Positions 45,406-52,732 of a DNA stretch of 64,000 bases are shown here, one piece after another (the stretch's first letter is position 1; the number at the start of each line of letters is the position of its first letter). Made by a program: the position numbers and the translations under genes. The notes beneath the pieces are model-generated. The model was not told the origin of the DNA. It was given only the letters and a program-made list of their open reading frames with translations, and made no database searches. Origin of the DNA: Sphingomonas sp. 1F27F7B (GTDB lineage: Bacteria > Pseudomonadota > Alphaproteobacteria > Sphingomonadales > Sphingomonadaceae); contig NZ_SCMK01000011.1 in NCBI RefSeq assembly GCF_005503355.1, positions 1 to 64,000 on the forward strand. The letters are read 5' to 3'.

Positions 45406-48093
45406 TCAGGCCGGGCCGCGCACCGCCGCCCAGCAATCGCGGACCTCCTGCCGGGTCCGGTCAAGCTGCGCAACCACCTCGTCCCAGCTGCCGAGTTCGA
45501 GCGCACGGGCAATCAGCGCCTGGATGGCGAAGCCCGGCGGCTGCGCATCGGGCGCGACGAGCCGCATGGTGACGAGCAGCCGGGTCAGGAAATCATGCGC
45601 CGGACGCATCGTGGCGGGCAACAGCCCCTGTGCCGCCAGCGCATCGATCGCCGGCCCAAGCCGCGGCTCGAAGCCGGCGCGGTGGACGAGCTGGGTCACG
45701 TGCACCGCGAACTCCAGATCGACCAGCCCGCCATCCAGCAGCTTGGCGTCGAGCGGCCCCTTGGGCGGCTTGTGCGCCGCCATGTCGGCACGCATCCTCG
45801 CTGCCTCCGCCGCAATGTCGCGGTCCGGCCTGGCGCCGCCGAGCACGGTATCGATGATCGCCTGCACCTTCGCGCGCGCTTCCTGCGAACCATAGACCGG
45901 GCGGGCGCGCGTGAGCGCCATATGCTCCCATGTCCATGCATCCTCGCGCTGATATTTCTCGAAGCCGTCGAGCGACACGACCAGCGGCCCCTGGGCTCCC
46001 GAGGGGCGCAGCCGCGTATCGACTTCGTAGAGCGGCCCGGCGGGGGTGGGCACCGAGAGCGCCGCGGTCACGCGCTGGCCGAGCCGGTTGTAGTACGTCA
46101 CCGCGCCGAGCGGCTTGGCACCGTCGCTCTCCGCCGAATAATCGCCGGTGAAGAGATAGACCAGGTCGAGATCGGAGGCATGGGTAAGCGCCTGCCCGCC
46201 CATCCGGCCGAGCGCCAGGATCACCAATTCGCTGCCCGGCACCACCCCATGGCTGCGGGAGAATTCGGCTATCGTCGCGGCGGCCAACGTCCCGATCGCG
46301 GCCTCGGCGATCCGGGCATAGCCGGTGGAGACTTCGAGCGGATCGCTCGTCCCCGCGACGATCTGCGCGCCCAGCGCGAAACGCTTCTCGTTGACGAAGC
46401 GCCGGACGAATTCGAGCTGGAACTGATAGTCCGAGCCCGGTTCCCAGCGGCGCATTCCGGCAGCGAGCGCCTCGATATCGGGGACCGGCGCCAGCGCAGT
46501 CGCGTCGATCAGCCCGTCGAGCAGTTCCGCGCGGCGGCCCAGTTGCTCGGCGAGAGTGGGTGCCAACGCCAGGATCGCTCCCAGCAACTGGGCAAGGCCG
46601 GGCTGGGCTTCGAGCAGGCGGAAGAAATTGATCGCGCTGGGCAAGCGCGAGAGCATCGCATCGAACCGCGTGATCGCATGCACCGTGTCCGGCGCGCGGG
46701 AAAAGGCGTCGATCAGACCGGGCAGCACCGCTTCCAGCGCTTCCCGGGCGGCGGGCGTGCGCAGTGCCGGATAGGTACCGGCGCGCCACCCCTGGACGAT
46801 CCGCGCGGCACCGTCCGGCCGTTCGAACCCGGCCGCGCCGAGCTTCGCCTCGAGCGGGACGCTCTCGTTCGGCAGCCGCTCCTCCTCCTCATCCGCCAGG
46901 CTGTCATAGATCTCGCCGACGCGGATGACATGCGGCCTGAGCAGGTCGGTGAGCGCGGCGCCGTCCGCCAGGCCATGCAGCCGGGCGACATTGTCGAGCG
47001 AGTCCGGATTTTCGGGCAGCTGATGCGTCTGGCGATCGTCGACCATCTGCAGCCGGTGCTCGATGGTGCGCAGCGCGACATAGGCCCGGGTGAGATCCTG
47101 CGCCTCATCGCGCCCGATCCGCCCCGCTTCCGCCAGTGCGGCAAGCGCGTCTCGGGTGGCGGGCGCCCGCAGCGACGGCTCGCGGCCGCCATGGATGAGC
47201 TGGTGGATCTGGGCGAAGAACTCCACCTCGCGGATGCCGCCCCGCCCCCGCTTCAGATCATAGCCGGGACCGAACGCCTGGGCCTGCGAATAATGGTCGC
47301 GGATGCGACGGCTGATGTCGCGGATCTCGCGGATCGTGCCGTAGTCGAGCGCACGGCGCCATACGAAGGGACGGATCGCGTCGAGGAAATAGCCGCCGAG
47401 CCCGAGATCGCCGGCACAGGCGCGGGCGCGAATGAAGGCCGCGCGTTCCCAGGGCAGCGCCTGGCTCTCGTAATAGGAGATCGCCGCCTCAACCGGCAGC
47501 ACGATCGGCGTCACTTCCGGCGAGGGGCGCAGGCGCAGGTCGACGCGCAGCACATAGCCATCGCCATCGCGCGCCTGGAGCAGCTCGACCACGCGGCGCC
47601 CGATCCGCACCGCCGCTTCCTGCACGTCCTCGCGCGGGCGGCAGGGCAGGATCTGGGGATCGAAGATCAGGATCGGATCGATATCCGACGAATAGTTGAG
47701 TTCACGGCTGCCCTGCTTGCCGAGCGCGATCGCGGCGAAACCGCGCGGCTCGGCATCGGGGGTGCGCTCCAGAATCGCTGCGCGGATCGCGCGATCCAGC
47801 GCCTCGTCGGCGAAATCGGTGAGAAGATGCGTGACGGTGGTGAGGTCGAACCGGCCGGAAAGATCGCCCAGCGCGACGAGGAGCGCGAGCCGGCGCCGCT
47901 CGATACGCAGCCGCGCGCCCTCTCCCATGTCGCCGGCAACCGCCCGCGCGGCCGCGCGAGGATCCGCAAGGGCAGCATCGAGACCGGCGACGAGTTCCGT
48001 TTCGCGCACCAGCAGGTTGTCGAGGAAGGGCGCATGCGCCCGCGCCCGCGCTACGGCATCAGCGAGATCGGCGGAGGGAAGAGTTTCAGTCAC
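45406..48093 (-). CDS. glnE: Glutamine synthetase adenylyltransferase/deadenylylase
   Basis: This bifunctional regulator adenylylates and deadenylylates glutamine synthetase in response to nitrogen status. Its 895 residues contain two nucleotidyltransferase domains, N-terminal (SRELNYSSDIDPILIFD) and C-terminal (GGQALTHASDLDLVYLF), each followed by a helical region. The GTG at 48093 has AGGTGG 7 nt upstream and is chosen over an upstream TTG. It starts the glnE-bcp-DUF455 run. Confidence 0.93.
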   Translation of the reverse strand: MTETLPSADLADAVARARAHAPFLDNLLVRETELVAGLDAALADPRAAARAVAGDMGEGARLRIERRRLALLVALGDLSGRFDLTTVTHLLTDFADEALDRAIRAAILERTPDAEPRGFAAIALGKQGSRELNYSSDIDPILIFDPQILPCRPREDVQEAAVRIGRRVVELLQARDGDGYVLRVDLRLRPSPEVTPIVLPVEAAISYYESQALPWERAAFIRARACAGDLGLGGYFLDAIRPFVWRRALDYGTIREIRDISRRIRDHYSQAQAFGPGYDLKRGRGGIREVEFFAQIHQLIHGGREPSLRAPATRDALAALAEAGRIGRDEAQDLTRAYVALRTIEHRLQMVDDRQTHQLPENPDSLDNVARLHGLADGAALTDLLRPHVIRVGEIYDSLADEEEERLPNESVPLEAKLGAAGFERPDGAARIVQGWRAGTYPALRTPAAREALEAVLPGLIDAFSRAPDTVHAITRFDAMLSRLPSAINFFRLLEAQPGLAQLLGAILALAPTLAEQLGRRAELLDGLIDATALAPVPDIEALAAGMRRWEPGSDYQFQLEFVRRFVNEKRFALGAQIVAGTSDPLEVSTGYARIAEAAIGTLAAATIAEFSRSHGVVPGSELVILALGRMGGQALTHASDLDLVYLFTGDYSAESDGAKPLGAVTYYNRLGQRVTAALSVPTPAGPLYEVDTRLRPSGAQGPLVVSLDGFEKYQREDAWTWEHMALTRARPVYGSQEARAKVQAIIDTVLGGARPDRDIAAEAARMRADMAAHKPPKGPLDAKLLDGGLVDLEFAVHVTQLVHRAGFEPRLGPAIDALAAQGLLPATMRPAHDFLTRLLVTMRLVAPDAQPPGFAIQALIARALELGSWDEVVAQLDRTRQEVRDCWAAVRGPA

Positions 48094-48167
48094 GGAATCG
48101 GCCACCTGCGAAACGGTGCATTGCAAAAAGTCAAGCAACAAAAGGGGAATTGAATTGTTCTAGCAAC

Positions 48168-48341
48168 ATGAACCAGACGAATTCAGCCTCGGCCAGCGAA
48201 GCCCGGCAGCCCGCATATCGGGTCGAGGCTCCGCGCGCCAGCGATGCGATCGCTCTGGCGCTGCGCGATGCCTATGCACGCGACACGGGATTGCCGGACG
48301 ACATGGCGGCGATCCTCCGCCGGCTCAACCGGCCCTGCTGA
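48168..48341 (+). CDS. Second NepR-like anti-sigma factor
   Basis: This 57-residue protein carries a NepR core in its second half: ALRDAYARDTGLPDDMAAILRRLN. It lines up with ALRQAYDEALGEAVPDDLLDLLKKLD of the NepR at 50464, two residues shorter between the helices. The N-terminal half is unrelated and Ala/Ser rich. The ATG at 48168 lacks a good ribosome binding site; a TTG at 48150 with AAAGGGG just upstream is an alternative. It faces the ecfG gene tail to tail. It probably binds EcfG or competes for phosphorylated PhyR. Confidence 0.7.
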   Translation: MNQTNSASASEARQPAYRVEAPRASDAIALALRDAYARDTGLPDDMAAILRRLNRPC

Positions 48342-48365
48342 GCTTCACGTCTCCGGCATGAGGAA

Positions 48366-48394
48366 AGGCCGCGCCCCCCAGGGGAACGCGGCCT
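48366..48394. terminator. Terminator shared by the NepR-like gene and ecfG
   Basis: AGGCCGCG and CGCGGCCT form an 8-bp stem with a C/G-rich inner pairing. On the minus strand it runs into TTTCCT, fitting ecfG termination; on the plus strand GAATTTCTT follows. Confidence 0.6.
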
Positions 48395-48418
48395 GAATTT
48401 CTTGCGGGGAATCCCGCC

Positions 48419-49078
48419 CTATTTGCCCGAGAGATCGCCGCGATCGCGGCTGAGCTCGTCGACCTCGCCCATGATCGTATCGAGTGCCGTCTTGCCTTCG
48501 GCAGTGCCGGGCTCGATGCGCCGCGAGGGCAATTGGCCTTCGCTGAGCAGGTGCTCGAGCGCGACGCGCCCGCGTGCCACGCGGCTCTTGATCGTGCCCA
48601 CGGCGACCTGGCAGATCTCGGCCGCCTCCTCATAAGCGAAGCCGCCCGCCCCCACGAGGATCAATGCCTCGCGCTGCGGCTGGGGAAGATGGAGCAATGC
48701 GCGCTGCATGTCCGAAAGCTCGACGTGCCGGTCCTGGCTCGCCGGCGCGGCGAGCAGGCGGTCGGCGACCAGATCGTCCCATTCGCCCTTGAAGCGCGCG
48801 CGGCGCATCTGGCTGAGATACAGGTTGCGCAGGATGATGAAGGTCCAGGCCCGCATGTTGGTGCCGGCCTGGAAGCGCTTGCGCGCGGCCCAGGCCTTGA
48901 GCAGCGTCTCCTGCACCAGGTCATCCGCCAGGTCGCGGCTCCCCGAGAGCGAGCGGCCAAAGGCGCGCAGATGCGGGATGACCATCGCGAGCTGCTTCTT
49001 GAACTCGGGGTCCGAGAGCGAGATGTGCTCCTGCGGCGCCTCGGTCCCCTTGTCCTCGGGCTGTTCGGACTGACTCAT
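48419..49078 (-). CDS. ecfG: General stress response sigma factor EcfG
   Basis: This is the ECF15-type sigma factor that activates the general stress regulon when PhyR draws NepR away. Its 219 residues contain region 2 (DLADDLVQETLLKAWAARKRFQ, NMRAWTFIILRNLYL) and region 4 (EALILVGAGGFAYEEAAEICQ, VGTIKSRVARGR). An N-terminal extension of about 30 charged residues precedes region 2; the ATG at 49078 is the simplest start. It lies downstream of phyR on the same strand. Confidence 0.92.
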   Translation of the reverse strand: MSQSEQPEDKGTEAPQEHISLSDPEFKKQLAMVIPHLRAFGRSLSGSRDLADDLVQETLLKAWAARKRFQAGTNMRAWTFIILRNLYLSQMRRARFKGEWDDLVADRLLAAPASQDRHVELSDMQRALLHLPQPQREALILVGAGGFAYEEAAEICQVAVGTIKSRVARGRVALEHLLSEGQLPSRRIEPGTAEGKTALDTIMGEVDELSRDRGDLSGK

Positions 49079-49173
49079 TCGATCCCGCTTTTTTGCGTGG
49101 GCCGCGTGGAAGCGGCCTGTTCCAGAGATAGGCTTGGTGTCCGCGATTGCCAGCATATTCACGCCGTCCGCGG

Positions 49174-49311
49174 TCAGAGGAGAATGATTACGGCAAACGC
49201 GAGGATAACCAGCACCAGGCCGAAGCCCAGCACATAGCGCGTCATGTGCGGCGTGGCGCCGGCGCGGGCCTGCTCGGTGTCGAGATGGATGGTTTCATCG
49301 TTCTCAGCCAT
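49174..49311 (-). CDS. 45-residue single-span membrane protein between phyR and ecfG
   Basis: This small open frame begins MAENDETIHLDTEQARAG. It has a charged N-terminal half and one C-terminal transmembrane helix (YVLGFGLVLVILAFAVIILL). No strong ribosome binding site is seen, but position (72 bp after phyR, 95 bp before ecfG, same strand) and clean topology support a gene. It may be co-transcribed with the stress regulators. Function is unknown. Confidence 0.65.
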   Translation of the reverse strand: MAENDETIHLDTEQARAGATPHMTRYVLGFGLVLVILAFAVIILL

Positions 49312-49383
49312 GCCATCTAAAACCCGCGAAAACCGTTTTGGGTCCGTATCAGCTGGAACCCGCGCCGGATTTTTCGCGAAAGA

Positions 49384-50181
49384 TCAGGCCGGCACGGTCG
49401 CCTGGTCGAAGAACAGCGCCTGGCTGATCGTCGTCTTCACGGTTTCCCGCTGGAACGGCTTGGTGATCAGGAAGGTCGGCTCCGGCCGCTCGCCGGTGAG
49501 CAGCCGCTCGGGGAAGGCCGTGATGAAGATCACCGGCACCGAGAATTCGGCGAGAATGTCCTTCACTGCATCGATGCCCGAGCTGTCGTCGGCGAGCTGG
49601 ATGTCGGCGAGCACCAGGCCCGGCCGATCCTCCATCGCCAGCGCAACGGCCTCGTCGCGAGTGACCGCCACCCCGGTCACTTCATGACCGAGATCACGCA
49701 CGATCTGCTCCAGATCCATCGCGATCAGCGGCTCGTCCTCGATGATCATCACTCGCGTGCGCGTCTGGCGCTCGATCTCGGCCACGGCCTCGCCCACCAG
49801 CTTCTGCACCTGTCCTGCATCCTCTTCGATCAGATAGCCCGCATCCTCGATGCTGAAACCCTCGACAGTGGTGAGCAGCAGCGCCTGACGCGACAACGGC
49901 GTGAGGCGCGCCAGCCGCTTGCGGGCGATCGCCTCATTTTCGTTGGCGGCATCGTCGACGGCATCGTCTTCCTCGAGATGCGTCGACTGCCAGATCGCCT
50001 GGAAGGTGCGGTACAGCCCGAGCCGGGGATCGACTTCGCGGGGAAACTGATCCGGCGCCGCGACGATCGCCTCGAGCGCCGCGCGCACATAGCGATCGCC
50101 ATCGGCCTGGCTGCCGGTGAGCGCGCGCGCATAGCGGCGGAGCAACGGAAGATGCGGCGCGAGTTGCTGTCCAAGCGACAT
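49384..50181 (-). CDS. phyR: General stress response regulator PhyR
   Basis: This is the anti-anti-sigma response regulator. Its 265 residues have a sigma-like N-terminal domain (residues 1-130, LLRRYARALTGSQADGDRYV...LSRQALLLTTVEGF) that mimics EcfG, and a C-terminal receiver with the phospho-acceptor Asp near 193 (LVLADIQLADD) and Lys in LITKPF. When phosphorylated it binds NepR and frees EcfG. It is divergent from nepR-phyP. Confidence 0.95.
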   Translation of the reverse strand: MSLGQQLAPHLPLLRRYARALTGSQADGDRYVRAALEAIVAAPDQFPREVDPRLGLYRTFQAIWQSTHLEEDDAVDDAANENEAIARKRLARLTPLSRQALLLTTVEGFSIEDAGYLIEEDAGQVQKLVGEAVAEIERQTRTRVMIIEDEPLIAMDLEQIVRDLGHEVTGVAVTRDEAVALAMEDRPGLVLADIQLADDSSGIDAVKDILAEFSVPVIFITAFPERLLTGERPEPTFLITKPFQRETVKTTISQALFFDQATVPA

Positions 50182-50206
50182 GGTCGAACTATTCTCCTAC
50201 GAGTAC

Positions 50207-50230
50207 GGAACGGATTGTTTCATCCCCGTT
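50207..50230. promoter_or_regulatory. Symmetric GGAAC/CGTT site between phyR and nepR
   Basis: GGAAC and CGTT occur with 15 bp between them on both strands at the same place, because the sequence CGGAACGG...CCGTTCCG is a dyad. The usual EcfG spacing is 16-17 bp, so this is one short. It may be a weak divergent EcfG promoter for phyR and nepR. Confidence 0.4.
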
Positions 50231-50296
50231 CCGAGCTATTGCAATCCTCATTCGTGCCACCCGAAGGAGCCCCTCCCCGGATATTGCATCGCCTGT

Positions 50297-50321
50297 GGAA
50301 CAAACGACGCGCTATTTGGTT
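50297..50321 (+). promoter_or_regulatory. Candidate EcfG promoter for nepR-phyP
   Basis: GGAAC at 50297-50301 is followed after 17 bp by GTT (50319-50321). This fits the EcfG pattern GGAAC-N16/17-(C)GTT with a G in place of the first C. It lies 140 bp before nepR. Confidence 0.5.
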
Positions 50322-50463
50322 TCATGGCAGATGCTGCGTAGTGTTGCCGCTCAGCCGCCGGCCCCATGCGACCGGTGGCTTTCGTTCAATTCCGGAAGTT
50401 GCATCCGGAACAGGTCGCTTTTAGTCCGGGCCGCGGGTAACGCCACGGCGCAGGGGGGAATTG

Positions 50464-50631
50464 GTGCGTTCCGCGGATGAGAAAATGAAAAAGCCGCCCA
50501 AATCCGATGGCGGGAAGGAAACCGGTCGCCCCGGTCGCAATGTCGGCGTCGCGCTGCGCCAGGCCTATGACGAGGCCTTGGGCGAAGCCGTTCCCGATGA
50601 TCTGCTCGACCTGCTGAAGAAGCTCGACTAG
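50464..50631 (+). CDS. nepR: Anti-sigma factor NepR
   Basis: This 55-residue anti-sigma factor binds EcfG until phospho-PhyR sequesters it. The core is VGVALRQAYDEALGEAVPDDLLDLLKKLD-like (two amphipathic helices), preceded by a basic tail (KKPPKSDGGKETGRPGRN). The GTG at 50464 is placed 5 nt after GGGGGG; an in-frame ATG at 50485 is possible. The phyP-like gene starts 10 nt after the stop, so they are one operon. Confidence 0.88.
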   Translation: MRSADEKMKKPPKSDGGKETGRPGRNVGVALRQAYDEALGEAVPDDLLDLLKKLD

Positions 50632-50641
50632 TCCGGAGTCC

Positions 50642-52216
50642 ATGGACATCGCCGATGAAGAACCGCGCGCCAGGATTCGTCCGGCCGCGGCGCTGGTGCA
50701 ATTGCCCACCGGCGCCAAGGTCTTCCTCTATCTGATCGTCTGCCTGCTGCCGCTGGCGTTGATCGCCTTGTTCACCACGTTGCAGAGCACGCGAAACGCA
50801 GACACCGAAGCGCGCGCCCGGCTGGGCGCCGCCGCCAGCGAGAGCTCCAGCGTGCTGCGCGACATACTGGTCAACCATGTGAGCCAGCTCGCCGACGCCC
50901 TGGCCGCACTGGAAGCGAACCCGCACGACGTTCCGGCCTGCACGCGGCTGGCCGGTACCTTCGCCACTACCGCGGGCGCGCGCTTCTCGATCACGGACAG
51001 CGAGGGCCGGGTCATTTGCGGTCAGCGGTTCCGCGCGGAGGACAGGGCCGGGCTCCAGCACCGCCAGGTGCGGACCGTACTCGAGGACGACGGCATGACG
51101 CTGCGCATCGGGGGCAGGACGGGCAGCACCGCCACGGCATTCTATTCCAAGGCGACGCTCGCCGCAGTGACACAGCCCAGCGGCTTCGTTCCCGAATATG
51201 GCGCGGCGCTGGTGCAGCATGGAGAGCGGCTGGTGCTGCGCAGGCTCGAGGGCGCCGGACCGCTCGACCGCCGCGAGACCATTCCCAGCGACCTGGGCAT
51301 CGACGGGCTCAAGCTCGAGATGTCGATGCTGGGTACGCCGATCACCTCGCCGATGATCATCAACACCGTGGTGCTGGTGCTGATGTGGCTCGCCGCGGCG
51401 GGAATCAGCTGGTTCGTAGTCGACATTCTCCTGATCCGGCCGCTCCGGCGCCTGCGCGCGAGCGTCGGCGCCTATCAGCCGGGCGAAGTCATCGACATCA
51501 AGCGCTTCGGCGACATGCCCGCCGCCGAGATCCGCGAGCTGGGCGACACGTTCCGCGAAATCAGCCGGACCGTGAAGGAGCACGAGGCCGACCTGGCGGA
51601 AGGCCTGGTCCGCCAGACCAAGCTCACCCGCGAAGTCCATCACCGCGTGAAGAACAACCTCCAGGTGATCGCCAGCCTGATCAACTTTCATGCACGCAGC
51701 GCCAGGAGCGAGGAAGCGAGCGAAGCCTATGCCTCGATCCAGCGCCGGGTGGACGCGCTCGCGGTGGTCCATCGTCACCATTATGCCGAGCTGGAGGAAA
51801 ATCGCGGGCTCGACCTGCGCTCGGTGATCGGCGAGCTCGCCGCCAATATCCGCGCCACCGCTCCCGAGCGCGCCCAGGGGCTGGGCGTGACGCTCGATGT
51901 CTCGCCGGTGCTGGTGAACCAGGACGTGGCGATCGCCGTCGCCTTCCTGCTCACCGAGATCGTCGAGCTGGCGATGAACTGCAATCCGGCCGCACAACTG
52001 CGCATCTCGATCAAACCGATCGACGACGACGAGCACCGGGCACTCCTGCGCGTCTCCTCTCCCGCCCTGATCGAGAGCCCGGCACTCGAAGTGCTGGTGG
52101 AAAATCGCTATGGCCGGGTGATCGGCGGCCTCGCCCGGCAGCTACGCACCAAGCTGCACCACGACCCGCTCAGCGGCGCCTATGAAGCCGCCATCGCGAT
52201 CACCGGACGCCCCTGA
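50642..52216 (+). CDS. phyP: PhyP-like sensor protein, HisKA_2 type with degenerate ATPase domain
   Basis: This is a 524-residue inner-membrane sensor of the general stress response. It has two membrane helices (about 25-47 and 240-265), a periplasmic domain between them and a HAMP-like linker. A HisKA_2 phospho-acceptor box VHHRVKNNLQVIASLINFH lies near residue 330. The ATPase region (AFLLTEIVELAMNCNP...LLRVSSPALIES) lacks the Asn of the N-box and any DxGxG box. In Sphingomonas, PhyP is thought to act mainly as a PhyR phosphatase, which fits a domain unable to bind ATP normally. It follows nepR by 10 nt. Confidence 0.82.
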   Translation: MDIADEEPRARIRPAAALVQLPTGAKVFLYLIVCLLPLALIALFTTLQSTRNADTEARARLGAAASESSSVLRDILVNHVSQLADALAALEANPHDVPACTRLAGTFATTAGARFSITDSEGRVICGQRFRAEDRAGLQHRQVRTVLEDDGMTLRIGGRTGSTATAFYSKATLAAVTQPSGFVPEYGAALVQHGERLVLRRLEGAGPLDRRETIPSDLGIDGLKLEMSMLGTPITSPMIINTVVLVLMWLAAAGISWFVVDILLIRPLRRLRASVGAYQPGEVIDIKRFGDMPAAEIRELGDTFREISRTVKEHEADLAEGLVRQTKLTREVHHRVKNNLQVIASLINFHARSARSEEASEAYASIQRRVDALAVVHRHHYAELEENRGLDLRSVIGELAANIRATAPERAQGLGVTLDVSPVLVNQDVAIAVAFLLTEIVELAMNCNPAAQLRISIKPIDDDEHRALLRVSSPALIESPALEVLVENRYGRVIGGLARQLRTKLHHDPLSGAYEAAIAITGRP

Positions 52217-52290
52217 GCGATAGCCGGCCCGGGCATGACCCGCCCGAGCAATAACCTGGATAAAAAAGTTCGAAAAAAATCGAAGGGCGT

Positions 52291-52315
52291 GGAACCCGGG
52301 CCCACATGGACCGTT
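52291..52315 (+). promoter_or_regulatory. Consensus EcfG-dependent promoter
   Basis: GGAAC (52291-52295), a 16-bp spacer and CGTT (52312-52315) match the general stress sigma consensus exactly. Transcription should begin near 52322, at the foot of two hairpins, and could run into the entericidin gene. Confidence 0.75.
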
Positions 52316-52321
52316 GTGCAC

Positions 52322-52415
52322 CTCGGATAGTGACCTTTTGCCCCCCCGCTCTCGCTATCCAAGACATGGGCCCGGAAGCGTCAACCCTCCCCCCCCCCGG
52401 TGACGCTTCCGGGCC
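52322..52415 (+). ncRNA. Candidate stress-induced structured RNA with two C-rich loops
   Basis: Hairpin 1 pairs GGATAGTGA (52325-52333) with TCGCTATCC (52352-52360), one wobble, with a loop containing seven Cs. Hairpin 2 pairs GGCCCGGAAGCGTCA (52369-52383) with TGACGCTTCCGGGCC (52401-52415), a perfect 15-bp stem, with a loop holding ten Cs in a row. C-rich loops are the mRNA-binding (anti-Shine-Dalgarno) parts of several alphaproteobacterial small RNAs. It may be a free small RNA or the 5' leader of the entericidin mRNA; no T tract follows hairpin 2. Confidence 0.45.
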
Positions 52416-52539
52416 TAAAAATTTCGATACTCTCCTGAATTCCCAGCATCGCCAGCCACTTACCGCCTTGGCGGAACGTTTGCGCGCGCCCGTGCATTTC
52501 CTTTCCGATCCCTCAGGGTCCGGTATTTGGAGAGTGAAG

Positions 52540-52674
52540 ATGCGTAAGATCATCGCCTGCGCGGCCCTTGCGGGCGCCATGCTGGTCTCGGCCTGCAACA
52601 CGATCGAAGGTATGGGCCGGGACGTTTCCTCGGCCGGCGACACTGTCGCCAAGACCGCCGACGACGCCAAATAG
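52540..52674 (+). CDS. Entericidin A/B-type small lipoprotein
   Basis: This 44-residue lipoprotein has a signal peptide MRKIIACAALAGAMLVSAC with a lipobox (LVSAC). The short mature part NTIEGMGRDVSSAGDTVAKT is typical of entericidins. These are stress-induced membrane lipoproteins, and related genes are known members of the EcfG regulon in sphingomonads. The promoter at 52291 supports EcfG control. GAGAG lies upstream of the ATG. Confidence 0.85.
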   Translation: MRKIIACAALAGAMLVSACNTIEGMGRDVSSAGDTVAKTADDAK

Positions 52675-52698
52675 GCCAGTCTTTCCAAGGCGGAACGA

Positions 52699-52729
52699 AA
52701 AAGCCCCTCCACTCGGGAGGGGCTTTTTC
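52699..52729. terminator. Bidirectional terminator between the entericidin gene and tatC
   Basis: AAAAAGCCCCTCC pairs with GGAGGGGCTTTTT over 13 bp with a 5-nt loop. T tracts occur on both strands, so it ends both convergent transcripts. Confidence 0.92.
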
Positions 52730-52732
52730 GCG

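Larger units (their letters stand above)
52217..52539. other. Region between phyP and the entericidin gene
   Basis: The 323 bp contain no open frame I trust. They hold a consensus EcfG promoter (52291-52315) and two strong C-rich-loop hairpins (52325-52415), then an unstructured stretch to the lipoprotein start at 52540. Confidence 0.7.

Noticed and set aside
45316..48153. 945-codon open frame on the plus strand across glnE and bcp
   Set aside because: It is opposite to glnE, which has two diagnostic nucleotidyltransferase motifs; the composition is typical of an antisense shadow.
50417..50440. GGAAC close to the nepR start as an EcfG promoter
   Set aside because: No GTT occurs 16-17 bp downstream.
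52469..52495. GGAAC upstream of the entericidin gene as a second EcfG promoter
   Set aside because: The expected CGTT is missing at 16-17 bp; the site at 52291 fits the consensus.
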